This document shows positions 51,814 to 59,559 of a DNA stretch of 64,000 nt, piece by piece. The notes beneath the pieces were generated by a model. It made no database searches. It saw only the letters and a list, made by a program, of their open reading frames with translations, and was not told the DNA's origin. Origin of the DNA: an uncultured Sphingobacteriaceae bacterium (GTDB lineage Bacteria > Bacteroidota > Bacteroidia > Sphingobacteriales > Sphingobacteriaceae); the NCBI GenBank assembly GCA_946480915.1, contig CAMLLO010000020.1, positions 16,801-80,800 of the forward strand, in the 5' to 3' direction. A program made the translations under genes and the position numbers. Positions within the stretch are counted from its first letter, which is position 1. Each line of letters begins with the position of its first letter.

Positions 51814-51853
51814 TTTGAGCTAAATAAAATATTTAATACTAAACGTAATAATA

Positions 51854-52804
51854 ATGATTAAAATTCTTGCCAATGATGGTATAGATCCGACAGGAAAAAG
51901 CATGCTGGAAGCTGCAGGTTTCTTTGTTGAGACCCAAAATATTCCTCAGGATCAATTACCAGAAGCTTTAAAAAATTTCGACGCAATAACTGTTCGTAGT
52001 GCTACTAAGGTTCGTAAAGATTTAATTGATAGTTGTCCTAATTTGCGACTTATAGGTCGTGGTGGGGTTGGAATGGATAATATTGACGTTGACTATGCGA
52101 GATCTCAGGGACGTGCGGTAGTTAACACACCTGCAGCTTCATCTCCATCGGTTGCTGAACTCGTTTTTGCTCACCTTTTTACAGGAGTTCGTTTTTTACA
52201 CGACTCTAACCGTAAAATGCCTGTCGAAGGCGCTTCAAAATTCAATGATCTGAAAAAAGCATATGCTAAGGGTATTGAGTTAAAAGGCAAAAAAATCGGA
52301 ATCATTGGTTTAGGACGTATCGGAAAAGAGACCGCAAAAATGGCTCTTGGCTTGGGTATGGAAGTTTTAGGCTATGATGTTTACGATTTTGAAACAGAAA
52401 TTGAATTGAATCTGGCTGGTGGAGTAAGTGTAAAAGTGCCTGTTAAGAAAGTGAGTTTAGACGAACTTTTAGCAGAATCTGATTTCATTAGCTTGCATAT
52501 TCCTTTTGTTGATAAAGCAATTCTTGGAAAAGAAGAATTCGAGAAAGTTAAAAAAGGCGTTGGTGTTGTAAATTGTGCCCGTGGTGGAGCAATTGATGAA
52601 CTTGCTTTAATCGAAGCTTTAGATTCTGGCAAGGTTGGATTTGCCGGTTTAGATGTATTTGATAATGAGCCTACTCCTCGTCAGGAGATCTTGTCTCATC
52701 CAAAAATTTCTTTAACTCCTCATATCGGAGCAGCTACTAACGAAGCGCAAGAGCGCATCGGCGTTGAACTTGCAAGTCTTATTATTGAATATTTCAATAA
52801 ATAA
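51854..52804 (+). CDS. serA: D-3-phosphoglycerate dehydrogenase, short form
   Basis: This 316-residue enzyme makes 3-phosphohydroxypyruvate, the substrate of SerC. The NAD motif GLGRIG is at 152-157; catalytic Arg243, Glu272 and His290 are visible. There is no C-terminal ACT domain, so serine feedback through that domain is absent. It is in an operon with serC. A second 2-hydroxyacid dehydrogenase at 6404 is a different member. A strong terminator follows at 52824. Confidence 0.9.
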   Translation: MIKILANDGIDPTGKSMLEAAGFFVETQNIPQDQLPEALKNFDAITVRSATKVRKDLIDSCPNLRLIGRGGVGMDNIDVDYARSQGRAVVNTPAASSPSVAELVFAHLFTGVRFLHDSNRKMPVEGASKFNDLKKAYAKGIELKGKKIGIIGLGRIGKETAKMALGLGMEVLGYDVYDFETEIELNLAGGVSVKVPVKKVSLDELLAESDFISLHIPFVDKAILGKEEFEKVKKGVGVVNCARGGAIDELALIEALDSGKVGFAGLDVFDNEPTPRQEILSHPKISLTPHIGAATNEAQERIGVELASLIIEYFNK

Positions 52805-52823
52805 AACTTCTCGATATAATTTT

Positions 52824-52856
52824 AAGGTTGTCTGTGAGAATAGACAACCTTTTTTG
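52824..52856 (+). terminator. Intrinsic terminator after serA
   Basis: AAGGTTGTCT pairs perfectly with AGACAACCTT, followed by TTTTTG. It ends the serC-serA transcript. Confidence 0.9.
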
Positions 52857-52905
52857 TTTTAGACTAATATTTATTCCTGAGTATTATTGATCCATATCCG
52901 TCATC

Positions 52906-53808
52906 ATGTTAAAGATTGCTTACGATAAGATTTATGCACATCCTTTACCCGAAGGGCATCGCTTCCCGATGATAAAGTATGAGTTAATTCCTGAGCAGCT
53001 ATTGAGAGAAGGGTTAATTACATCTGAAAACCTTTTTTCGCCACAACCGGTAGATGAAAAAACTATTCTTCTGACACATGATGAGCTTTATTGGGAACAC
53101 TTACAAGATCTTAGATTAACGGCGCAGGAGGAGAGGAGAACCGGATTTCCTCTGACGAGGCAACTGGTTGACCGGGAAATGCGCATTGCGCAGGGGACCA
53201 TAGATGGATGTTTATTTGCCAAACAAAATGGTATTGCATTTAATGTTGCAGGTGGCACACATCATGCTGGGAGTAATTGGGGCGAAGGCTTTTGTCTTTT
53301 GAATGATCAAGCTATTGCAGCCAATTACCTTCTAAAAAACAGTTTGTCATCTTCCATTCTCATTATCGATTTAGATGTACATCAGGGTAATGGAACCGCT
53401 GAGATATTTCAGAACGAATCTCGTGTATTTACTTTCTCTATGCATGCGGAGAAAAACTTTCCTTTTAGAAAGGAAAAGTCGGATTTGGATGTCGGATTAA
53501 GTACGGGCGTGAAAGATGATGAGTATTTGAAGATTCTTAGTGATACATTGCCCGGCCTTTTTGAACTAACAAAACCTGATTTTGTATTTTATCTTGCAGG
53601 AGTGGATGTACTGGCTACCGATAAACTGGGTCACCTGGCTTTAACCAGGGAAGGCTGTAAAGAACGAGATCGAATAGTGTTTCAATTATGCAGAAGGTAT
53701 GATACCCCGGTTCAGGTAAGCATGGGCGGAGGCTATTCTGAAAAGATTTATGATATTGTAGAAGCCCATTGCAATACCTTCAGGCTTGCAATGGATCTGT
53801 ATTTTTGA
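52906..53808 (+). CDS. Histone-deacetylase-family (AcuC-like) deacetylase
   Basis: This 300-residue arginase-fold zinc enzyme has GGTHHAGSNWGEGFCLLND (His119, His120), the zinc ligands Asp157 and His159 in IDLDVHQGNGT, Asp234 in AGVDVLATD, and Tyr277 in GGGYS. Bacterial relatives remove acetyl groups from proteins, polyamines or small molecules, as in acetoin-utilisation AcuC. The substrate here is unknown. It is convergent with ppnP. Confidence 0.88.
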   Translation: MLKIAYDKIYAHPLPEGHRFPMIKYELIPEQLLREGLITSENLFSPQPVDEKTILLTHDELYWEHLQDLRLTAQEERRTGFPLTRQLVDREMRIAQGTIDGCLFAKQNGIAFNVAGGTHHAGSNWGEGFCLLNDQAIAANYLLKNSLSSSILIIDLDVHQGNGTAEIFQNESRVFTFSMHAEKNFPFRKEKSDLDVGLSTGVKDDEYLKILSDTLPGLFELTKPDFVFYLAGVDVLATDKLGHLALTREGCKERDRIVFQLCRRYDTPVQVSMGGGYSEKIYDIVEAHCNTFRLAMDLYF

Positions 53809-53830
53809 GTTAGTAAAGTACTAACGCAAA

Positions 53831-54112
53831 TTATTTGTACTTACACAAATAGGAAGCTTGGCTGTTTGCTTTTACCTTAAAGCTTGAGTTTGCAGGAACT
53901 TCAAATGATTGGGTATTTTTAAAACTTTTCCATTCAGTTTGCCCCGGCAAAAGAGCTATTAATTCGCCTTCTATCACTACCATAGTTTCGTGACTTGAAG
54001 TTCCAAACTCATATTCGCCTGGTTCGATTACGCCTATAGTAGATTTACCTTCTGTTGAATTGTATCCAAGAGATTTTACGGTTCCGTTAAAATATTCGTT
54101 TACGTCTATCAT
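53831..54112 (-). CDS. ppnP: Pyrimidine/purine nucleoside phosphorylase PpnP
   Basis: This 93-residue cupin-like protein matches the PpnP (former DUF1255/YaiE) family: YFNGTVKSLGYNSTEGKSTIGVIEPGEYEFGTSSHETMVVIEGEL, seen here as GVIEPGEYEFGTSSHE plus VVIEGELIALLPGQTEWK and SFEVPANSSFKV. It cleaves several nucleosides with phosphate to base and ribose-1-phosphate. It is a single gene, 43 bases downstream of the MATE gene on the same strand. Confidence 0.88.
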   Translation of the reverse strand: MIDVNEYFNGTVKSLGYNSTEGKSTIGVIEPGEYEFGTSSHETMVVIEGELIALLPGQTEWKSFKNTQSFEVPANSSFKVKANSQASYLCKYK

Positions 54113-54155
54113 GTTATTGAATTTGCGACAAAAGTAATTTATTGAATTGGATCTT

Positions 54156-55505
54156 CTATAAACTGAGTTTTAATTTTTTCACTGTATATAGGTATCTTAA
54201 AAAAAGTAAGGCTGCCGAAACCAATAAGCCGAGTGTAAGTCCGTACCAGACACCATTTGCACCCATAGAGAATTTAATACCAAAAATATAAGCCAAAGGC
54301 AGCCCTATTACCCAATATGCAATAAATGTGATGATCGTAGGAACATTAACATCGCCGATGCCACGCAGAATACCTAGACCCACCACTTGCGCACCATCAA
54401 ACAGTTGGAAAATCCCAGCAATGATTAGCAATTGTGAGGCAATCATAATTACAGTTTTATCGGTAGTATAAATTAGAGGGAGTAGATGATTCAGGCCTAT
54501 GAAAAGACATGCTGTAAGTATCATGAAAACCAAGACTATATGATAGTTTGAATTTGCAGATAATCTCAATTCATCGAAATTTTTCCTACCAAAGCTGTTT
54601 CCTGTTTTTATAGTTGCGGCTGCAGCTATTCCGCTTGCCATCATATACGTTATTGCTGCAAGATTAATTGCCACCTGATGCGCAGCCTGGTTTGCAACTC
54701 CGATTGTGCCAATTATTATAGCTGCAACACCAAATGCACCTACTTCAAAAGCATATTGCATCGCCACAGGTCCGCCAATTTTTAAAATTTGAAACGAACG
54801 GACTTTGTTGATCCGCTTTAAAGCAAAGTTTTTCAAATAAGATTTAAAATGAGGTGATTTTACGATATAAAATGAAATGGTTATAGCCATCAAACAGCGG
54901 TCTATCAGCGTGCTCAGTCCAACTCCAATAACGCCCATAGGTTTAATTCCGAGCAAGCCTTTGACGAATATTATACCCAGGATAACATTGATTATATTTC
55001 CTACGATAGATATAACCATTGCCTGCCTCGTAAAGCCTAATCCTTCGGCAAATTGTTTAAATGTCATGAAAATCATTAAGGGAATGATAGAAACTCCCAA
55101 AACTCCCAAATAAGGTTTAGCTTCTGAAACAACGGCGGCTGATTGTTTTAAATGATCAATGGACAACAATAAGCCGAAATAGATGATCACGAACAAGCAA
55201 ATTCCAGTAAGAGTATTAATAAACAAGCTGTTTGCCAGTAATTTTCCGCATTCCCGGTAATTTCTTTTTCCGTTTTCTTGTGCGATAAGAGGAGTGAGGC
55301 CATAGGAAATACCTATTCCGATAACCATCATTACAGTAAAAATACTGTTCACTAAGGATACTGCAGCCAAAGAAGTGGTTCCGGCAAAATGCCCCACTAT
55401 TACACTGTCGGCCATATGGACGAGCGTATGTCCCAGCTGTGAAATTACAACAGGTATAGCCAGCAATAAATTACTTTTGTAATGAGGCTTATAAGTAGAG
55501 AACAT
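54156..55505 (-). CDS. MATE family efflux transporter
   Basis: This 449-residue protein has twelve membrane helices in two halves related to each other. The N-terminal HTLVHMADSVIVGHFAGTTSLAAVSL and central VANQAAHQVAINLAAITYMMASGIAAAATI regions are MATE (NorM/DinF-like) signatures. It exchanges sodium or protons for toxic compounds or metabolites. No regulator is adjacent. It likely shares a transcript with the AlbA_2 gene upstream, 61 bases away on the same strand. Confidence 0.9.
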   Translation of the reverse strand: MFSTYKPHYKSNLLLAIPVVISQLGHTLVHMADSVIVGHFAGTTSLAAVSLVNSIFTVMMVIGIGISYGLTPLIAQENGKRNYRECGKLLANSLFINTLTGICLFVIIYFGLLLSIDHLKQSAAVVSEAKPYLGVLGVSIIPLMIFMTFKQFAEGLGFTRQAMVISIVGNIINVILGIIFVKGLLGIKPMGVIGVGLSTLIDRCLMAITISFYIVKSPHFKSYLKNFALKRINKVRSFQILKIGGPVAMQYAFEVGAFGVAAIIIGTIGVANQAAHQVAINLAAITYMMASGIAAAATIKTGNSFGRKNFDELRLSANSNYHIVLVFMILTACLFIGLNHLLPLIYTTDKTVIMIASQLLIIAGIFQLFDGAQVVGLGILRGIGDVNVPTIITFIAYWVIGLPLAYIFGIKFSMGANGVWYGLTLGLLVSAALLFLRYLYTVKKLKLSL

Positions 55506-55566
55506 TTAGTCAAAGATAGAAGATCTAAGCTGGCAGAATTATGGAAAGAATGGAATAAGTTATTAT

Positions 55567-56208
55567 TTAAGAAGCTGTATAATATTCCTCTTTTTCGGTG
55601 GTATGAAGGCGTATAACTCCTGATAGAACTAAATTTACCAGGATCCTTTGAGCCCGCCTCCTGGAAAGGTTCAGGATCTTACCATATTCCTTAGAAGTGA
55701 TCTTCTCATTTTCATCAAGATATTGAAGTAATGCTTTTTCTTTTGATGAATACTCAATAAATACTCCTTCTTCTTTAGCGCTCCCTTTTAATACATCAAC
55801 AACAATCTTGCTGGCTAACAAACTTTTATCTTTCACCCGGATATACACCCACCATTTTTTATCATCACCGAGTGCATAGTGCGGCTTTGCATCACTTTCT
55901 TTTATGCCAACTACCAACACTATTTTGTTATCAAAATATACTTCTTCAAATACCGGTTCCAGTGCCGGACGGCAGAAAAAGTTTGCCGCCTTAGTAAGCA
56001 TATACTTTTCTTCTTCTTCAGATTTGACGCCTTTAATCTCTCCATTATCGGCTACACCAACTAATAAGCGCCCCCCTTTATTGTTGGCAAAAGAGACCAT
56101 AGTTTTAGCTATCTTCTCGCAGGATGTGATTGTTTTTTTAAAATCGACGTTAACACCTTCGCCTTCAAATATGAGTTGTTTTATATGGTAGGGTCTTAAA
56201 GAATTCAT
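55567..56208 (-). CDS. AlbA_2 (Schlafen-like) domain protein with C-terminal winged helix
   Basis: This 213-residue protein has an AlbA_2/divergent AAA-4-type domain: EGEGVNVDFKKTITSCEKIAKTMVSFANNKGGRLLVGVADNGEIKGV at the start, with the FANNKGGRLLVGV core. The C-terminal ~55 residues (ALLQYLDENEKITSKEYGKILNLSRRRAQRILVNLVLSGVIR) are a winged helix-turn-helix. Such proteins are usually predicted transcription regulators; Schlafen-type relatives can cut RNA. The hotdog gene lies 10 bases upstream and the MATE gene 61 bases downstream. Function unknown. Confidence 0.8.
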   Translation of the reverse strand: MNSLRPYHIKQLIFEGEGVNVDFKKTITSCEKIAKTMVSFANNKGGRLLVGVADNGEIKGVKSEEEEKYMLTKAANFFCRPALEPVFEEVYFDNKIVLVVGIKESDAKPHYALGDDKKWWVYIRVKDKSLLASKIVVDVLKGSAKEEGVFIEYSSKEKALLQYLDENEKITSKEYGKILNLSRRRAQRILVNLVLSGVIRLHTTEKEEYYTAS

Positions 56209-56218
56209 CTATAAAAAT

Positions 56219-56686
56219 TTAAATAGCGGGGCCGATTTTCCGGATGTAAATCTCATTATGCACGATTGCATGAACGATACCCTGTTTATTAGTTATTCTA
56301 ACGGGAAAAGTCTTGATAAATTTTCCGGCGGTATCAAGGGCATGTAAAGCTTCTGAAATATTTTCTTCTGTCAAATGTATGCTGAAATAGAGATTAGAAG
56401 TCCCCGGTTTAACATAATCAATATTCGCTTGTTTTAGCCACAATTGGGTTTTATATCCTTTTCTTTTCAGTATCTGATCAAATAGGATCACATAAAAAGG
56501 GTCTGCTGCGGAGAATATTGTGCCTCCAAAAATGGAGCCGTTATAATTCCGGTTTACCAGGCAATTAAAAATCTTCACCCGTGCACCTTTAAAATCAGTG
56601 TCGAATTTCTGAGTCCAGATACCTTGAAATAAAAATGGTGGATAAAGACGCATGGCCCATTTTAGAAGCCTTTCAGAAACAAGCAT
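56219..56686 (-). CDS. DUF4442 hotdog-fold thioesterase-like protein
   Basis: This 155-residue protein fits DUF4442: LKWAMRLYPPFLFQGIWTQKFDTDFKGARVKI, then NRNYNGSIFGGTIFSAADPFYVIL with the conserved NG..FGG.lf..aD segment, and TQLWLKQANIDYVKPG. The fold is hotdog-like, probably a thioesterase, but the catalytic residues are not proven. It forms a short operon with the AlbA_2 gene downstream. It is the third hotdog protein in the window. Confidence 0.78.
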   Translation of the reverse strand: MLVSERLLKWAMRLYPPFLFQGIWTQKFDTDFKGARVKIFNCLVNRNYNGSIFGGTIFSAADPFYVILFDQILKRKGYKTQLWLKQANIDYVKPGTSNLYFSIHLTEENISEALHALDTAGKFIKTFPVRITNKQGIVHAIVHNEIYIRKIGPAI

Positions 56687-56903
56687 TAGCGAATATCTGA
56701 TTTTTATTAAACAGTTTGATTTTTGTAAACAAATTAATTTCGGATTGCCTAAAGCTTCTTAATAGTAAATTGAACTACAACTAACTTGGAAACACGAGCC
56801 AGTCTACCAACTAATTAATCGGCCCGACGCAATCTGGCAGATTAATATTAATTTTCTCCTTTCTCAATTTTATTGTAGTTTCATCGGCTTAACCATAGCC
56901 GAA

Positions 56904-58139
56904 ATGAATAAAAGTATTTCCTCAAAAAAAAATATCATCTTCCTGGTAATTGTAGCAGCATTAGGGTATTTCGTAGATATCTACGATCTGGTGCTTTTTT
57001 CCATTGTTAGGATTGAAAGTCTGAAAGATATTGGGATTGCAGAGGCGGATATTCGGGTTCAGGGCGAATATATTCTGAATATGCAAATGGCTGGTTTGCT
57101 GATCGGCGGTATTTTATGGGGCATTATGGGAGATAAACTGGGCAGGATTAAAGTGCTATTTGGGTCCATTTTACTTTATTCGCTGGCCAATATAGCTAAC
57201 GGATTAGTAACAAATATTGATACTTATGCAGCAATTCGGTTTATGGCCGGAATTGGTCTTGCCGGCGAACTCGGTGCTGGAATAACCCTGGTTAGTGAAA
57301 CCATGAGCAAAGAAAACCGCGGGTATGGCACAATGATAGTGGCCGGTGTTGGTTTGTTTGGAGCGGTTCTGGCAAATGTGATTCACGAGCTATTTACCTG
57401 GCAAACTTCGTACTTTGTTGGTGGTGGCTTAGGCTTATTGCTTCTGTTTCTTCGAATTGGAACCTATGAATCAGGAATGTTTAATGAGGTTATTAATAAA
57501 GATATTTCTAAAGGGAACGTGATGCTGATTCTTGGCAACAGAAAAAATCTGATGAAGTATATCTACTGCATTCTCATCGGTGCGCCTCTTTGGTTTGTTG
57601 TTGGTATTTTGATCACACAATCGCCTGAATTTGGAAAAGCTCTGGGCGTAAGCGAACCTTTAAAAGCGGGCAGCGGAATTATGTATACCTATATCGGGAT
57701 TGCGGTAGGTGATGTTTTTGCAGGTTTATTTGCCCAAATCACGAAATCGAGGAAACTAACCATGTTTGTTTTCCATTTATTGTCGATAATAAGTGTTTTG
57801 ATGTACTTAGGCAGTAGCGGTCTGACACCAGAAAAATTCATCTGGCTATGTTTATTCATGGGTTTTTCTGTGGGATATTGGGCGACATTTGTCACCATTG
57901 CTTCAGAGCAGTTCGGGACAAATATCCGGGCAACAGTAACCACAACAGTTCCAAATTTTGTTCGGGGAGCATTGATTCCCATCACGTTCATATTCGAATT
58001 CTTTGTAGGTCAGTATAATATCATTACAGCAGCATATATCATGATGTTTATTCTGGCGGGATTAGGTTTATTTTCTTTAAGCCAGTTGAAAGAGAGTTTT
58101 GGAAAGGATCTGGATTATGTTGAGGAGGGTTTATCTTAA
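56904..58139 (+). CDS. Major facilitator superfamily transporter
   Basis: This 411-residue protein has twelve membrane helices. The MFS motif GDKLGRIKVLFGS is between helices 2 and 3 (~74-86), and RFMAGIGLAGELGAGITLVSE follows in helix 4. The general pattern resembles the sugar/organic-acid metabolite:H+ symporter group (ShiA/KgtP-like). The substrate is unknown. The next gene, hemF, is on the same strand after 75 bases, with a weak hairpin between. Confidence 0.85.
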   Translation: MNKSISSKKNIIFLVIVAALGYFVDIYDLVLFSIVRIESLKDIGIAEADIRVQGEYILNMQMAGLLIGGILWGIMGDKLGRIKVLFGSILLYSLANIANGLVTNIDTYAAIRFMAGIGLAGELGAGITLVSETMSKENRGYGTMIVAGVGLFGAVLANVIHELFTWQTSYFVGGGLGLLLLFLRIGTYESGMFNEVINKDISKGNVMLILGNRKNLMKYIYCILIGAPLWFVVGILITQSPEFGKALGVSEPLKAGSGIMYTYIGIAVGDVFAGLFAQITKSRKLTMFVFHLLSIISVLMYLGSSGLTPEKFIWLCLFMGFSVGYWATFVTIASEQFGTNIRATVTTTVPNFVRGALIPITFIFEFFVGQYNIITAAYIMMFILAGLGLFSLSQLKESFGKDLDYVEEGLS

Positions 58140-58149
58140 CGAAGCCGGG

Positions 58150-58183
58150 CTTTCCAAGAATTTGAAACTTGTGGAAAGTTTAA
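58150..58183 (+). terminator. Weak intrinsic terminator after MFS gene
   Basis: CTTTCCA pairs with TGGAAAG, and inside it AAG pairs with CTT past a small bulge. TTTAAAT follows. It is less GC-rich and has a shorter T-run than the other terminators. Confidence 0.45.
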
Positions 58184-58214
58184 ATAAAACTACAACAATT
58201 CGCATCTTTGCTGC

Positions 58215-59111
58215 ATGATTAGCAAGGAAGAGATCGCCCGACAATATCAGATTATCCAGGATGAAATTACTTCAGGACTTGAGAAGCTTGATGGTTCAGG
58301 AAAATTTCAGGAAGAGATTTGGAAGCGTGAAGGAGGTGGGGGAGGCCGAACCCGGGTTATTCAACAGGGAAACATTCTTGAAAAAGGAGGAGTAAACTTC
58401 TCCGAAGTTCATGGCATTTTACCTGAGCCTATTAAAAAGGCTTTCAAAGTTGATAAAGAGAATTTCTTTGCTACCGGTATCTCTATTGTGATCCATCCGA
58501 ATCATCCCTTAGCTCCAATCATCCACATGAACATTCGATACTTTGAAATTGACGAAAGTACACGTTGGTTCGGTGGTGGGATTGATCTAACTCCCCATTA
58601 TGTTTTTGAAGAAGATGCCCGGTTTTTTCACAAGTATTTAAAAGATGTATGCGACCGATTCAAATCCGATTTTTATACAAGGTTTAAAAAGTGGGCTGAC
58701 GATTATTTCTTCATTAAGCATAGAAATGAAACGCGCGGAATTGGTGGAATATTTTATGATCGCTTAACTCCGGAAACCGCCCAGATTAGCTGGGAGCAAA
58801 TATTTGAGTTCTCAAAAGCCGTGGGTAGGTCATTTGTATCTATCTATTCTGAATTGGTGAATCGTAATCGCTTTAAAGAGTTTACAGAGGAACAAAAACA
58901 ATGGCAGTATCAGCGAAGAAGTCGCTATGTAGAATTTAATTTGGTGTACGATGCAGGGACGAAATTTGGATTAGAAACCAACGGAAGGATCGAATCGATA
59001 TTAATGAGCCTGCCCCCACAGGCAAATTGGGAATATAATTATCAGCCGGCGAAGGGGAGCGAGGAAGAGAAGACGTTGGGATTTCTTAAAAAAGGAATTG
59101 ATTGGGTTTAG
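58215..59111 (+). CDS. hemF: Coproporphyrinogen III oxidase, oxygen-dependent
   Basis: This 298-residue enzyme converts coproporphyrinogen III to protoporphyrinogen IX using O2 in heme synthesis. Signatures are GGGGGRTRVIQQG, VHGILPEPIK, HMNIRYFE, WFGGGIDLTPHY, and RRSRYVEFNLVYDAGTKFGL. A CATCTTTG box ends 4 bases before the ATG. The 3' end and stop codon are in the first arm of a large folded region (59104-59268). Heme from this pathway is what the ccm genes at 28.6-35.8 kb consume. Confidence 0.95.
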   Translation: MISKEEIARQYQIIQDEITSGLEKLDGSGKFQEEIWKREGGGGGRTRVIQQGNILEKGGVNFSEVHGILPEPIKKAFKVDKENFFATGISIVIHPNHPLAPIIHMNIRYFEIDESTRWFGGGIDLTPHYVFEEDARFFHKYLKDVCDRFKSDFYTRFKKWADDYFFIKHRNETRGIGGIFYDRLTPETAQISWEQIFEFSKAVGRSFVSIYSELVNRNRFKEFTEEQKQWQYQRRSRYVEFNLVYDAGTKFGLETNGRIESILMSLPPQANWEYNYQPAKGSEEEKTLGFLKKGIDWV

Positions 59112-59268
59112 ATTCGTTCGTTATAGGAATCCTTCAAATATTTTAAAACTTTTGCAAATCTTGTTCGGAAGCTCTTGCCAAAAAGAAGAAACTAACGATC
59201 TAAACCCGATAGAAATGAAAAGCAAGGGCGGGAGCTACGAGCGTCAGGTGCTTGAAATGGATAGCGGG
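59104..59268 (+). ncRNA. Structured region after hemF, possible RNA element
   Basis: Left part: GGGTTTAGAT (59104-59113) pairs with ATCTAAACCC (59198-59207), TCGTTA (59118-59123) with TAACGA (59193-59198), and CTTTTGCAA-like arms pair further in. Right part: CCCG (59205-59208) can instead pair with CGGG (59265-59268), closing an inner helix AAGCA (59220-59224) / TGCTT (59249-59253). The two pairings use the same CCC and exclude each other. I recall similar 'CCCGATAG...GGATAGCGGG' text after genes in other Sphingobacteriaceae but cannot search. It could be a 3' regulatory RNA, a dispersed element or a mosaic of both. Confidence 0.5.
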
Positions 59269-59559
59269 GCTGCAGATGCCACGAAGACAGCATATTGATT
59301 TTCAACTAATTTTTCAGGTCAGCATATCTTTACAGATTGATATATTCCCACATTTTTAATTCTAAAGAGTATTAAACATCCATACCATTGTCATTATCCT
59401 AGTCTTATCCAAAATCCCGCTTTTTATAACTTCTATTATAGTTTTTAAACGTTTTTAACACACTAAAACTTTTCCACAGAGACCCTAAAATTGGCTTATT
59501 TTGTTATCTTCGCATTAATAATTTAGACCCCACATTTTTCACAAAAGGAAAATCAGAAA
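59112..59559. other. Intergenic region hemF-gyrA
   Basis: This 448-base gap holds the structured element (59104-59268) in its first third. The rest (59269-59559) is AT-rich and holds the gyrA promoter region, with a TATCTTCG near 59501-59508. A 66-codon frame with a TTG start (59098-59298) is inside the structured part and is not believed to be a gene. Confidence 0.6.

Noticed and set aside
55567..56208. AlbA_2/Schlafen-like gene with the MATE and hotdog genes as a defence island
   Set aside because: Neighbours are ordinary metabolic and transport genes and no nuclease, helicase or toxin partner is present.
59098..59298. 66-codon frame with TTG start after hemF
   Set aside because: It overlaps hemF, has no family pattern, and lies in a strongly folded non-coding region.
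59405..59478. DnaA-box-like sequences (TTATCCAAA, TTTTCCACA) before gyrA
   Set aside because: Only two imperfect boxes in AT-rich DNA, with no dnaA gene or other origin features; not enough for an origin.
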